Positions 28,609-40,188 of a stretch of 64,000 nt of DNA are shown here, piece by piece. The translations under genes were made by a program, and so were the position numbers. The notes beneath the pieces are model-generated. The model was not told the DNA's origin, did not search any database, and worked only from the letters and a program-made list of their open reading frames with translations. The stretch comes from Heterodera schachtii. Taxonomy: Eukaryota; Nematoda; Chromadorea; Rhabditida; Heteroderidae. Location of the stretch: assembly GCA_023374025.1 (NCBI GenBank), contig SIJG01000102.1:161022-225021 (forward strand), read 5' to 3'. Numbering within the stretch: the first letter of the stretch is position 1; every line of letters begins with the position of its first letter.

Positions 28609-30660
28609 TAGGGTTTTAAATTATATAATTAAAAAATATTTTTTCTGCGCATATGTTATGAAGAAAGAGGCTCAAAAATAGCATTTCTACGTTAAAATTT
28701 TTTGATTTGGTGAAGGTTTTTAGTCCATATAAATCTATATTTTGGGGGTTTTCGGGAATAAATCCATATTTCGCCATTTTTGCCTTTTAGTCCATATTTT
28801 GGCCATTTTTGGCAAATTTTCAAACGAAAAATGCAAAAAAACGCGAAAAATACACCCCTAAAGTTCGATTTTTTGGAAGTTTTAAAAATTACACCCCCAA
28901 AAATATGAAAAATTTTGTGTTTCGTCGTGGCTCCATGACATTTCGCCAACTTGTCATTTCGCCAACTCAGCCAAAAACATTCATTTCGCCAACTCAGCCA
29001 AAATCGGACATTTCGCCAACTGACATTTGGCCAACTTTACATCTCGCCAACTGACATCTCGCCAACATTCATTTCGCCAACTCAGCAAAAAACATTCATT
29101 TCGCCAACTCAGCCAAAAAATGATGTTTCGCCAACTAATTTCGCCAACTAGTCTTAAATTGATTTTTAACTATATAATGATTAAAAAATTAACAGAAAAA
29201 CACACCAATGCGAAGAAATCTTTATAAAATAAATAAAAAACAAAAAGAAAAGAAGAAAAAAATTTTAAATAGTTCGAATTTAATTTCCATCGGCATCATC
29301 AGTTTCTTCACCACTCTTTGAATTTCCACGGGCGTGAAATGCCTCCGCAAAGCATTGAATCACGAGTCCGAGCTCCGGAGCGCTCACAGGATGGGAAGAC
29401 ATGCCGCATTGCCTTCAGCATTCCTGTCTCGAAGTCGCACATCACTTAAATAGTAATTAAAAATTATTATGTAGTTTTTATTGCCTTTAATTGGCCGTGG
29501 GATCAATAGCACGCTTCAGTTGTTGAAGGACCTCCGCGTAATAGTTTGACGTTTTACCAGGCAGTAAGGCTTGTGCTGCGACGACCACCCGATTGTTCAC
29601 GTAACAGCCGATGACGAACATTTGCGTTTCAGGATTTGGTGCACCCGATTCATCGCTCGCGAAAGCCTAAAAATTAAAATTAAAAACCAAAAAAAATTTA
29701 TTAACACCTTGAAGCCAAAGACAAAAGCGTTTCTTGGATTGTTTTACCACGGTGGAAATGAACAGGCTCACAATTTTCTTCATCATCGCTCTCACTGACG
29801 TTCAAATCATTGCTGGTCGAAACACTTTCCATTTGTTGTTCTGCGGCCATCCTCTCAACATTCAGTACGCTGTCTTACATTTGTTGGATTTCGGGGCCTT
29901 TATTTGCCTTTTGCAAACTCTCAAGAATTTCGCGAACAGTTGGCATTTCTTAATATAATCTGAATTTTCTTCTTTATTGAATAAAAAAAAAATTATAAAA
30001 ATTTGGCATAAAAATAGGAAGGATGATGATGTATATGATATCTGAACAGTTCCTCTTATTTCCAATTCCGTAAAAATTTATTTTTTAATCAGTTGGCCAA
30101 ATGTCAGTTGGCGAAATGTCAGATTTTGACTGAATTGGCAAAATGAATGTTTTGACTGAGTTGGCGAAATGAATGTTTTTGGCTGAGTTGGCGAAATGAA
30201 TGTTTTTGGGTTAGTTGGCGAAATGAATGTTGGCGAGATGTCAGTTGGCGAAATGTCAAGTTGGCGAAATGTCTGTACACCTTCGTCGTCATTTTGGCAT
30301 TTTTAATAAATATTCTCACCTTTTTTTGGCCAACTTTTCTTTTTTTAAATGCGATTTTTTTTCAAATTGGTAAATTTGGATGTGTTTTTTTATACAACGG
30401 ACGACAATAAAAAAATTGCATTTTTAAATTCTAAATCCATTTTTTGATTGTTTATTGTATTTTTTATGTTAATTTAAGAAAATATTGAATATATAAACCC
30501 TTTATGGAATTTTTGAGGGTTTAAAACATATAAGTTTTTAGTCCATATTTTGGTACATATTTGGGCATTTTTGAGCTTTTTAGTCCATATTTTGGGCTTT
30601 TTTAGTCCATCTTTTATGTCCATATTTAATGTTTTTTAGTCCATATGATTTACAACCCTA
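28609..30660. mobile_element. Outer hAT-like element containing a nested MULE
   Basis: The ends are TAGGGTTTTAAATTATAT and ATATGATTTACAACCCTA, imperfect inverted repeats with TAGGG tips. The flanks are ATTCTTAT and ATTATTAT, seven of eight bases equal. The subterminal regions carry many TTTTAGTCCATATTTT motifs and one copy of the dispersed AATACACCCCTAAAG repeat. About 690 bp belongs to this element; the rest is the MULE at 28929-30281. It sits in the third intron of the secreted two-repeat gene. Confidence 0.6.
28929..30281 (-). mobile_element. MULE with tandem-array termini and degenerate transposase
   Basis: The flanks are TTCGTCGT on both sides (28921-28928 and 30282-30289). The left terminus is an array of TTTCGCCAACTCAGCCAAAA units (about 28940-29150); the right terminus is the inverted array (about 30093-30275). 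The outer tips are GG....A.GACATTTCGCCAAC in both directions. Between them, the minus strand holds MULE transposase remnants: AFASDESGAPNPETQMFVIG followed by LLPGKTSNYYAEVLQQLKR (29480-29666), and CDFETGMLKAMRHVFPS (29385-29440), the D-F-E...A...FP block that carries a catalytic Asp. An upstream acidic segment (NDLNVSESDDEENCEPVH) lies near 29760-29860. Frames are interrupted, so it is non-functional. Confidence 0.75.
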
Positions 30661-31876
30661 ATTATTATTATTATTATTAAAATCATTATAATTGCATAAA
30701 CCTTCAACAAAGAGTCGAAATAAATATTCATATAAAATGCCCAAATATTTTCGATATTTTTGGCATTTTTCTTATTTTTCTTCCCAATTTCTTTGTCACA
30801 GTGCCAATTCTTTCTCATCAAATACATAATGCCAATGTGGGCCTCATATTTTTGCGACAAAAACTCTTTCATTTTCTCATTTTCATATAACACCACAGAG
30901 ACCATATTCTCTTTCTTTTGACATAAATAATTTGAATATTCTTTTCCATGCCAAAAAATTTCTCAAAATTTGTCGCTAATCCTTTGACAAATTCCGAAAA
31001 TAGAGCATTTTCATCCCAAATTTTGAATTAAAAATTATAATTTAGTGTAATTCTCACCCATGTCAATTCATCATCGAATTTCGAATTGATAATGATTAAA
31101 TGTTTGTCATTACTTATTAAATTTTCATCCCATACTTCTTTTTTTGCCATTTCTTCTGCTTTTTTGAAAATCTCCTCCTTATTTTTATCAAAATATTGTA
31201 GGATTATTTGTTCGGCACTTTCATTTGTTTGCCAGTCATTTGCTATTTCAATTGCCAATTGCAAAATCATTTCATTAATTGGCAATTTTGGTTGATTTTC
31301 AAATTTTACTTCATAATTCAATCGCTGCTTATTCAATAATTTTGGTTCAAATTTATAAGTAAACCGTTTGTTTAATTTATATTTACAATATTTACTCAAA
31401 TATGATTTAAAATAAAATTGCGAAATTATGGCCAGACAATTCACCGAATAAATTATTGGCCCATCAATTTCAATTATGTTTTTAAATACAAATTTAGGCT
31501 TCACTGTTGGAATTCCAACATGTTCTCTAAACAAATATTCGTACAAAATTTCCAAATATTTGCGATATTTTTGGCATTCTGTCCTTTCATATTCTTTAAA
31601 TTCATCCGTAATTTTGTCACATTGCCAATTCTTTCTCATATAATACATAATGCCAAGATGTGCCTCATATTTTTGTGTAGAATATTCACTGAATTGAATT
31701 TTCTGCTGTCCTTTCATAAATGCAATTAGCATTTTATCGTCCATCTTATTAAATTGGGTTATTAAATATAATTATCGCATTAATTGACTCACCGATGGAA
31801 TTGCATTTGAAATGTGAAATAAAAATTTATGGAAAATAACAATAACAAAAAATATAGCAGAAAAAGAATAAAACAT

Positions 31877-32747
31877 TGGGTTCTTCTTTAGTTAAATAGT
31901 TAGATTATTTTCATTTATCGGGAATAAAAATTAGTAATTTTTAAAAAATATATTAATGAAGGCAGAAAAAATAAAAACTTTAATATAACATATATTCTTA
32001 AAAATTATTATTAATAAATTATAACAGAGTCACACTGTCTTTTTATTGAAGCCAGGATACAAATTGTCCTGAATTTTTCAAAATTGTTCTGAATTGGGGA
32101 TGAGCAATATGAAAAACAGAAAATGTCCTGATTTTTACAATTTGTCCTGAATTTTAAATTAGCATCTTAAATATAAAAAATTTAATGATTGATTTTAACG
32201 ATTTTTCCTTAATTTTAAATTGGCATCTGTATAAAAAATACCTTATTTTGAAGATTTTCATGAATTGGAGATGGATAACACCCCCTCCCCCCCCCCCCAA
32301 GAATCGTGCTTTCAGTCAATTTTTCATTTAAAATTATTGTAAGAAAATTAAAAGATCGAATTATTTTTCAGAAATTCCTACGTTAAATTCAAATTTTACC
32401 CTAGAAAAGTGAAAAAAAGTCAAAAATGTAAAAAAAAATCATAAAAATCTTAAAAAAAACTCAAAAATGTCGCAAGTAGATTTAAATTTATTAATTAAGT
32501 AACTGAAAAAATTCTGCATTGAAAATTTTGTTATTATTAGGAATAGGAATAAAACTTACGAAAAATGCAAAAAAAAAAAAACCATAAAAAATTAACGAAA
32601 GTTAAAAAAATTTTGTATACATTCTACTTAAAAATATTTTATAAGAACGATTAATTTTGGTTACAATTGCAAACAAAGTTACATTTCCAATTTATCATAG
32701 TAAATAAACGAATTATAAAATGGGACATGAAAGCATCAGGAAAAATT
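31877..32747. other. AT-rich spacer with TTGTCCTGAATTTT steps
   Basis: No gene. TTGTCCTGAATTTT and variants recur three to four times at about 32060-32160, and a C homopolymer run is at 32281-32300. Confidence 0.45.
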
Positions 32748-32892
32748 GCAAAAAATTTACATAAATTTGAAAAAGGTTACGGCCAAAAATTGTAAAAAAT
32801 TTGCATAAATTTGAAAAAGGTTATAGGCAAAAATTGTAAAAAATTTGCATAAAATTGAAAAAGGTTACGGCCAAAAATTGTAAAAAAATTTC
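32748..32892. repeat. 44-bp tandem repeat
   Basis: Units beginning GGTTACGGCCAAAAATTGTA recur at 32775, 32819 and 32863 (44-bp period), with a partial unit before. A related block with GTTACGGCCAAAAATG is at about 33210. Confidence 0.75.
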
Positions 32893-34214
32893 GTCATAAC
32901 TTTTTTTTTAAATATGATTAATTTTAATTTTGCACGAAAATAAAGAATGTTACCAAGAATGAATGGTCTGATTTTTACAAAAAATATGACGATTTTTTTA
33001 TTTTTATCAAAAACAGTTACGAATCGGGGCATTACGGTTTTGGTGTCGTTCAGTGCGAAAAATGGCGGACGGATGGGAGTAAAAGTCAACTGGGGCAAAT
33101 TTTTTGTGGTACAACTACTTTCATATTTTATGAATTTGAGCTAATTCAATAGCCTTAAGAGTTCTCTATGAGCTGAAAAAATCAAAATATTTGATTAAGT
33201 TACAAAAAAGTTACGGCCAAAAATGTTCGGAAAATTTTTTTTGTGCATAACTTTTTTCAAACTCAACGAAATTTTTTGTAATTTTGCAAATAATAGAGAA
33301 GAAGTAGGGCTATAAAATGATATCAATTTCGTCCATTTCGGACAATTACAAAAAATGATCATAATCAATGACATAAAAATAGCAAAAAAATTCATCTTCA
33401 TCATTATTATTATCAGCATTTGTTTTTGTGCAACAGCAGCAAATGGAATGGACAAAAAAAAGTGTAGAAAAATTTTCATAAATTCTCTATGACTTTTTCC
33501 TGTTAAAAATTTTTATGTGAAACTTTCATCCAATAATTTGGCTACATAATATATACATGACATTTCACCTTCAATGCAAAATCGGACTAAACACCTTTTT
33601 GGGTTGTCAAGTAGGCGAAACGTCCAATTTCGGTTTATTAGACCAAATGTTAAGCGAAATGTCTACCCACACAGAATATTTTCTCAGAACCACCAAAATG
33701 TTTCGGCCCCGGCACTTTTCTGGGCCAGGCCATGAATTTCGGCCCTGAGATTGATAATAAGAAGCAGAGCAATTTGTGGGATCCCGCGTGGGAGTTGAAA
33801 TTTACGAAGAAAAAAATTATTTTATGTAGATAAATTTAAACATTTTTACATTCAAACAAGAAAAAAAAGTACAATTTTATGAGCACGGCAACTTTCAATT
33901 CCATAGTGCAAATTGGCCGATCACTTCACAGCATTCATTCACTACTGCTGATCAATTGGGCCGGGAGTTTCGTTAGGAAGCCTAAAAATTGAAATATTTT
34001 CATTTGGCGTTTTTATGAATTTTAGGTATTTTTGGCAAATTTCTTTATTCCTTGTGTTAATCTATGTATTGTTGGTGATTTTTCGTTATTTAGTTCCCAG
34101 CCTTATTAATAATTGGAGCTGTCAAAAACATGCACAACAAATAGTGAAAATATGTATATAAAAAAGTAAGAAAAATGTACAAATTTTTAAAATGGCCTTT
34201 TTGGTGCAAATTTA
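32893..34214. other. Intergenic DNA with degenerate GGCGAAA motifs
   Basis: No supported gene. Around 33610-33665 the sequence GTAGGCGAAACGTCCAATTT and TTAAGCGAAATGTCTACCC recalls the MULE terminal array in diverged form. A minus-strand frame at 33195-33479 begins MKIFLHFFLSIPFAAVAQKQ, signal-peptide-like, but the rest is AT-driven low complexity and I do not call it a gene. Confidence 0.4.
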
Positions 34215-34311
34215 TTAGAAAATCGTGATTAAGCAACAAAAAAAAAATGCCATAAAAGGATCTAAAGTGTAAAAAAATATTAAATTGTTCATAAGAAATT
34301 TTCTATAATTC

Positions 34312-34536
34312 TTAGAATGCCGTCGATGAAGCTGACCTGCCCCCCGCAAGCGCACACGGCCCATTGCCAAACGGCGTTGGGTCAAGCAAATCCATCGGGC
34401 TCTTCTTGGGATTGTAGTCACCCGGAGCTGCGACCAGCTGCGCAATGCCGACCGCAATCCCAAAAAGCAGTAGCAGCACGACCAGCAACATCGGAGTCGC
34501 CCTTCCATGGCACCCACCGGTGCGATTGGAGTCCAT
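34312..34536 (-). CDS. Small single-pass membrane protein, copy 2
   Basis: The ATG at 34536 opens MDSNRTGGCHGRATPMLLVV, then LLLLFGIAVGIAQLVAAPGD, then KSPMDLLDPTPFGNGPCALA and GGRSASSTAF, 74 residues. One hydrophobic span sits at about residues 16-36. The RTGG, Leu-rich span and PFGNGPC blocks match the gene at 25760-26239. A run of six G near the end would allow a frame change; the extended tail of copy 1 is missing. GC content is clearly higher than the surroundings, as in copy 1. Function unknown; likely a short membrane-anchored protein. Confidence 0.5.
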   Translation of the reverse strand: MDSNRTGGCHGRATPMLLVVLLLLFGIAVGIAQLVAAPGDYNPKKSPMDLLDPTPFGNGPCALAGGRSASSTAF

Positions 34537-34625
34537 TTAGTTTGGCCAAACAAGACAAAATTTTGAATCTTGCAAAAATGGGGAAAGTCAAAAACTGAAA
34601 TTAATAGAATTAAATTAAAATGCAA

Positions 34626-37078
34626 TGGGACCAGTAGGTTTTTGGAAGCGAAACTATTTTTTTTTAATTTGGATTAATTTAAAAAAAAGAATTGGGGTGG
34701 GAAATAAACCAATGATTTGTCCCAGTGGTTTGGACAGGCCACCAAAAAATTTACAAATGATGAATCATTGGCAATTGAATTTTATTAATTGACAACTGCA
34801 TACACATCGACTAAATTTTCATACATTTATTTTAATAAAATTTTATTATATACAAAAAAAAATTCAAATTCATTCTTTTTATTTGTTTTAATTTCCTTTG
34901 AGATAATTAGAAGCAAAGGAAAGTCAATGTGCCACCAATTAATGTTTTTAATGGTCACAATAATTAGAGTTCTTTACAAAGTGTTATTGGAAAAAATGAA
35001 ATATCGATTGGAAAATTTTTCTTTTATAATATGTATGGATCGTGACCCGAGGCTTCCAGAGATAGATAAGAATCCTGATCCGCGGATCGCCAAAAATGAT
35101 GAAGGATAGCGGATTGATTTTTTATGCATACGGGTCATGAGCTTGATCTGTGGATCCAGACTTCTAATCCATTTTCTCTTATAATTGATCATTACCCGAA
35201 GAGCCGATCATTCTTCATTCGGGTACTGGTCTCGGCTTGACAAAATGTGATTGGAAAAAATGGAAATATTGGAAAAGCAATGGAAAAAGCATTAAATAAT
35301 AGATTAAATTGACGTTAAAACGAAACATTTTCGGATAAAAATGCTTTTTTATGCATTTCATCAAAATAAATCTTCAGAAAAATTGGAATAAGTATCCGGG
35401 AAATTTTTCCCCCTCCTATTTTAGTCACTTTTCCAATAAAGAGAGCAGCAAGTCAAAATGGGGCAATAAACCAATCTTTCGTCGGTCTCTAACTGTATGC
35501 TCTCTCTTCTTCCCACTACTCTCTCGCCGTTGCTCTCTTTCTTTCTTTAACTTTCTGCCCCTTTTGCTGGTACTTTTCCGTTTTGGGGCCACACATTCAA
35601 ATTAAAAAAAACGCCAAGAAAGAGCGCGCTGAACATTTGTACGGTTTGCCATTTGCATAAATTAAATTATTTTAAATGTTTACCAATCCGCGCATAAATT
35701 TTCTGCTCTGCGATGTGGCCATTCAGTTTACATTCCCCATTCTATCGGCCAAAAATGGCCACAAATTATATCCAAAACACTTCCAATGAAATTATTTGGA
35801 ATTTTTTAGTTATCAAATTTTAATATGACAACAAAATTTTGTTCTTTTTTGAATAAAATAATTCATTGCCTAAATTTGAACAAAATTTATTAAATTAAAA
35901 AATTAAGAATTTCAAAAAAAAAAACATTTTTTTTAGTTAAGGCCTTAGGAAAAATTTTTTCTGCCTAAATGATTTCTGTCCATTTACGGCAGATATAATG
36001 GCCTCGAGTTATATGCGGTATATTGATTCCCCAACTCATCTCGGTTTATCATCCTTCCGATAACCTAGCTGTTTTTATCGGTTCTGCTGGGTTTCGGAAA
36101 AAATAAATTTTGACAACATTTTTTCAAAAAATTTAATTAATTAATGCTACCGCTTGCTCTATCAGTTACAATGGCTCAATTTTGTTTATGTTTTGCAGTA
36201 ACTTTTCCCCCTTTTGTGGCCTTCGCCAAGTGTTCATACTCATTACGCATTTATTAGCGCAAAATTAAGTTGGATAATTTTAATTATACAGTAATGACAA
36301 AGAGCAGCTATATAAGAATTCTGTAGATTTCATGAATGAAATTTTCCATCAAAAAATTTCAATCATCATAATCCTTTAAATGTATGAACTTGTGTGGGAA
36401 ATGTTACTGTATTACTCTAATTAGCCCTCTCTTCTCCAATAAAGCCCTCAAAAGGGAGGTAGAAAATCCGATGAATTATGTAATTAAACAATTTGAATAA
36501 AAAGAATTGTACAGAGATGCCAAGTATATGCTCAAAAATGTTTGTTTTGAAAAAATCCGATTTTCTCTAAAACGAAGGGATGTAAAAAACTTTACTTATA
36601 CAATCAATTAAAAAAAATAAAAAAGAGACTTGATTCAAGAACAATTAAAAGTTAAGGTTCGCAACCGAACTGACCAAATTTGGGTGGTGCAAAAGTACAG
36701 TCATGGTCATATGTTTATAATTTTATAATATTTTTTCATTTCGATAATGATTTTTAATAAAGTTTTAGTAAGATCTTTTATAGGCCTATAATTTTAATCG
36801 TTTTGTAGTATTTTTAATGGGCTTTCCAATGATACCAAACATTAAGCTAAATACCGGTTCATGCCCGAATTACATTTGACTTTGTCTGACCCACTCCATT
36901 TCGGGTGGTTATATACTTATAATAAAAATTTTAATTTGCTTTAACTCAAAGAGCTTTTGATGATGCTAAATTTATAAAATTTGGTAAACTGTGAAAGTTT
37001 AACTTCTTAAACTTGCCTGGGACGTAGTTTGTCCGTTTCATTTAAAAAACACCAAAATAAATTATTTGCTTACTTATG
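34626..37078. other. Long intergenic stretch
   Basis: No gene recognised. 35040-35215 has GATCC/GGATC-rich inverted fragments. 35495-35560 is a CTCTCTT-rich tract. The remainder is AT-rich. Confidence 0.4.
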
Positions 37079-38392
37079 TCTAGGGCTTGGCTTCCTTTTT
37101 TATGTAAACATATTTTTTCCTACATTCTCCATAGCCTAATTAGAAGGAAAGACGCTTTCTTTCTTTTTTTGTTAACAAACAAAAATTTACATGTTTTTGG
37201 GTTTTTTCTACATATTATATGTACATTTTTTATACATATTTTGGACTTTTTCGCATTTTTCGCACATATAATACAATTTTGAGGATCTTTTAAGGAAATT
37301 TTTTGTTAAATTCCCACAAATCCAAAATTTCGCAATTTTTCGTACATATTTTCATTTTTTTTAATATTTTGAGTATTTTTGAAAATTTTTAAAAATTTCT
37401 TTGAAAAAGAAAAATCTTTTTTTGAAAAGGTACCATAAAACGGTTTTTTAAAGAGATTCAAACCAGATTTTTAAAATATTAAAATGTGATTCTAAATCTC
37501 TAGGCAATTTTTATGGCGTTTTGTGCTTTATCAGCCTTACGAAGTTTTTTTGTTGTAAAGGGTGAAATAGACACAAAATGTCATAAAAATGACCTAGATA
37601 GCAGAATCACCTTTTGGTCAACTGACACGCATTTTCCATGTATGCCGAAGCTCCCACATATTCCTTATTTTGAAATTTATTCTTAAATATAAAAAATAAT
37701 TAAAACTTCTTTTCTTATTTTTAAAAAATTCACTCGATATCATGTGTTATGGATAAAATCTTTTAACAAATCTAAAGAAAATTTTCAAAAATTTTCCTCG
37801 GCGGCGCCTTACCAAAAACTCCATTTTTTTCTTAAAAATTGGCTCAAATTTGGTCATTTTTTGCACTAAATCTTTGCACAAACTGCACTCAAATTTTTAA
37901 AGATTTTTGCCGCCGATGCCTACAGGCACCGCCGGACAGCCATCCCCTTGTTTCAACGCAAAAAAAGATGGTGTAAAAAGACGGTGTAAACATCTTTTTG
38001 CATCCAAATATTTCACTATTTCTCTGAAGCTTCACCATACCGAGCATCGTGGTAGCATCTTGGTGGCTTGAAACCGGTTCTGCAAATCTACAAAAAAAAC
38101 AATTTGGTTGTGATACCTAGTAATGACGCGCAATCGGAAATTTTGTGAAATTCTTATCAACTATTTGCTTGTTTAATCGCGGCTTTTGGTTTATCTAAAA
38201 ATGCAATTTTGGAAAAATAGTCATGGTTCAAACAGCACAAATTGGTTGCGATCGTTATCGCCAATTTTTGGAAGCCCTTGGATGTTATGTCCCGACCAAT
38301 GGCGGAAATTTCGAAGATTTAGGTTTTTCTTCAATTTTGTCTTTTGCTTATCTTTAGCAAGAATTTATTTGTTAAAAGTCAATCTCTTGTCA
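37079..38392. other. Repeat-rich spacer with GC-palindrome copy
   Basis: 37080 starts TAGGGCTTGGCTTCC, similar to the hAT tip TAGGGCTTCG at 17768, without a partner. 37795-37940 holds a split copy of the GC-rich palindrome repeat (CGGCGGCGCC ... GGCACCGCCGGAC). The frame at 38186-38482 is not a gene start: it runs into the leader of the next feature. Confidence 0.4.
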
Positions 38393-38882
38393 ATTAATTC
38401 TATTTTCATCGCTGTATTTATTTTTCTGTTTTGTATGATGGTGGGAGACTCGCAAGGTTTCCCTGAAACAAATATTAAATAAAAATAATAATTTTTTAGC
38501 AATTAAATGTTACGAGGGTTCAATTGCGAATGGTCAAATTTATCAGCAATTTACTGAGACGGATTGCAAAGATCATGAATTGGTCTGTAGCATCACCAAA
38601 TGTACCACCGATAAAAATTATAGCTTTTTTCGAGAATTCTGCATTTTAATTGAGCATTATTATAGTTCATTCATATTATGCCGATTTCTCCTTAATCTCT
38701 CTTTTTTATGTTTTACTAAACGTATTTGACAATGAACTTGTTCCTGGTACCGGAAATTTGTAATTTTTGACAAATTATTTTTGTTTTATAGGACTTTTTG
38801 ATCCTGCATTATTTACTATTGTTCAACTATTTAAATCAATGAAAATGCAAGGGATGACTGTTTATTACAGGCCAAAACCATA
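38393..38882 (+). pseudogene. Small Cys-rich secreted protein, tandem copy 1
   Basis: Leader exon 38393-38456 (INSIFIAVFIFLFCMMVGDS) joins in phase 1, through a 43-nt intron, to exon 38500-38610 (AIKCYEGSIANGQIYQQFTE, TDCKDHELVCSITKCTT). A later exon at 38793-38882 reads LFDPALFTIVQLFKSMKMQG, then MTVYYRPKP and TAG. The leader ATG seen in copy 2 is ATT here, and the donor after exon 2 is AT instead of GT, so the gene looks disabled. CY.G....g......TDC....VC...C resembles Ly-6/ET-module type small disulfide-rich domains of nematodes; that is a shape-based guess. Secreted role inferred. Confidence 0.5.
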
Positions 38883-39028
38883 GGAAATTTTATGACTTTT
38901 TGTACAAAAAAAAAACAGTGATTGGTTTGCATAGTAATAAATACGAATTATTGCTATTATTTTATATTATCAAATAAAACCAAATTAAATTCAATTATTT
39001 AAGTCATTTATTAGTTCTAATAAACTCA

Positions 39029-39250
39029 ATGAATTCTATTCCGATCGCTATGTTTCTTTTTCTGTTTTGTATGATGATGGACGACTCCGAAGGTTTTCCT
39101 GAAAGAAAATATTAATTGATAAATAACATTATTTTTAAGGACTTAAATGTTACGAAGGATCGATTTTGAACAGTCAAATTTATCAAAATTTTACTGAAAC
39201 TGATTGCCAGGAAGATGATTTAGTCTGCAGCATCACGAACTGCACAAGCG
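39029..39250 (+). CDS. Small Cys-rich secreted protein, tandem copy 2
   Basis: The ATG at 39029 gives MNSIPIAMFLFLFCMMMDDS, a signal peptide. Exon 1 ends at 39092, and a 47-nt intron in phase 1 leads to exon 2 (39140-39250): LKCYEGSILNSQIYQNFTET, then DCQEDDLVCSITNCTS, followed by a good donor (GTAAAAATAAG). The downstream exon equivalent to 38793-38882 is not found, because dispersed repeat DNA follows from about 39280. This copy has the best start and splice sites of the three. Four to five Cys in about 45 residues suggest a compact disulfide-bonded domain. Confidence 0.55.
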
Positions 39251-39279
39251 GTAAAAATAAGCTTTTTGTGCTGTTTTAT

Positions 39280-39420
39280 CATTTTGAGGAATTTTCTAAA
39301 ATATTTTAAGCGATTTTCAAAAAATTTATTAATAAATATGCAATAAAATTGAAAAATACACCCCTAAGAATCAATCCGAAAAATTCATTGAATGGCTGTG
39401 TCTTGCATCGTGCCACTTGG
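39280..39420. repeat. Dispersed-repeat copy in the Cys-rich cluster
   Basis: AAATACACCCCTAAGAATCA is a close match to the core shared with 6800, 18030, 28850 and 49610. It lies where the 3' part of copy 2 would be expected. Confidence 0.5.
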
Positions 39421-40188
39421 GGAAAACACTTCAGTTTCGGCATGGAACTGCAACACAACACGTGGAAAAATAAACATGGATTTTTATTTCGCGTTGCCAG
39501 AGGGTAATTTATCAATTCAATTTATTTATTAAAATTAAACCAAAAATTATAGAGATGTGTTAAAAGGTTAACAAATTGTTTTTTGAATTCAAACTTTGAT
39601 CAAAAAAGTCGGTACAGGTAAACTTGGCCCCGCAGGAAATTAAAACGCTAAAGGCTATCGAACGATGCCATTAAACTTTGAAAACTATGAAAGAATTTAT
39701 ACCCCAAAAATGAGCTTAGGTCCCAGTTGAGTGGGGCCAAGTCGACTTGTTCCAAAAAATGTATTTCAAAACTGGAAAATTTCAAAATATTTTTAATATA
39801 ACTTATTATTTCAACTGGTAAAATTCCAACAGATTGGTAAAACTAAAGTATACAGCCTAATTGAACGCTTTTCTATTACAATTTTCATTTATCTTCGTAA
39901 ATTTGTGTTCATTTCAGGGATTAATGCTGTGCCATCTGATGCTAAGAAGGACAAGATTGAACAAGCTTTGTGCTTTTTCTGTTTATTTATGCATTTTTGC
40001 TTCTAAAAATAGGCCTGAAAAAAATTAAATTTGATTTTATGAGCCAGATTGCACTGAAATACTTATACGATTTCCTGATACCTTGCCCTAAAGAGGCAAA
40101 AACTTTATTTAAGAAATTGTTTAAAAATGATAAAAATTTTGTATACATTTATTTTATTTTTAATATTAACCATAATGATTCACGAATC
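39421..40188. other. Spacer between Cys-rich copies 2 and 3
   Basis: No gene supported. The frame at 39970-40320 is open but reads AT-driven residues and overlaps the next copy's leader. Confidence 0.4.

Larger units (their letters stand above)
28168..31876 (-). pseudogene. Secreted two-repeat protein, minus-strand paralogue split by transposons
   Basis: Exon 1 (31793-31876) encodes MFYSFSAIFFVIVIFHKFLF, then HISNAIPS, a signal peptide. A 48-nt intron leads to exon 2 (upper edge 31744), which carries QKYEAHLGIMYYMRKNWQCD and QKYRKYLEILYEYLFREHVG. The frame runs to a stop at 31028, giving a 266-residue product if translated alone. The exon 2/3 intron has lost its AG acceptor. Exon 3 (about 30716-31016) repeats YEAHIGIMYLMRKNWHCD but is frameshifted. 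Exon 4 (28168-28575) reads SAIKPIFMGDDENDQ and a Glu/Lys-rich helix ending AFISSPFL. Between exons 3 and 4 lies a 2.05-kb nested insertion. Order and phases match the plus copy at 3474-5200, so this is an inverted duplicate. A truncated secreted product from exons 1-2 remains possible. Confidence 0.6.

Noticed and set aside
29571..29958. Plus-strand frames inside the MULE
   Set aside because: The minus strand matches transposase blocks; the plus frames are antisense shadows.
33195..33479. Signal-peptide-like minus-strand ORF MKIFLHFFLSIPFAAVAQ
   Set aside because: Only the first 20 residues look real; the rest is low complexity and no splice site supports a second exon.
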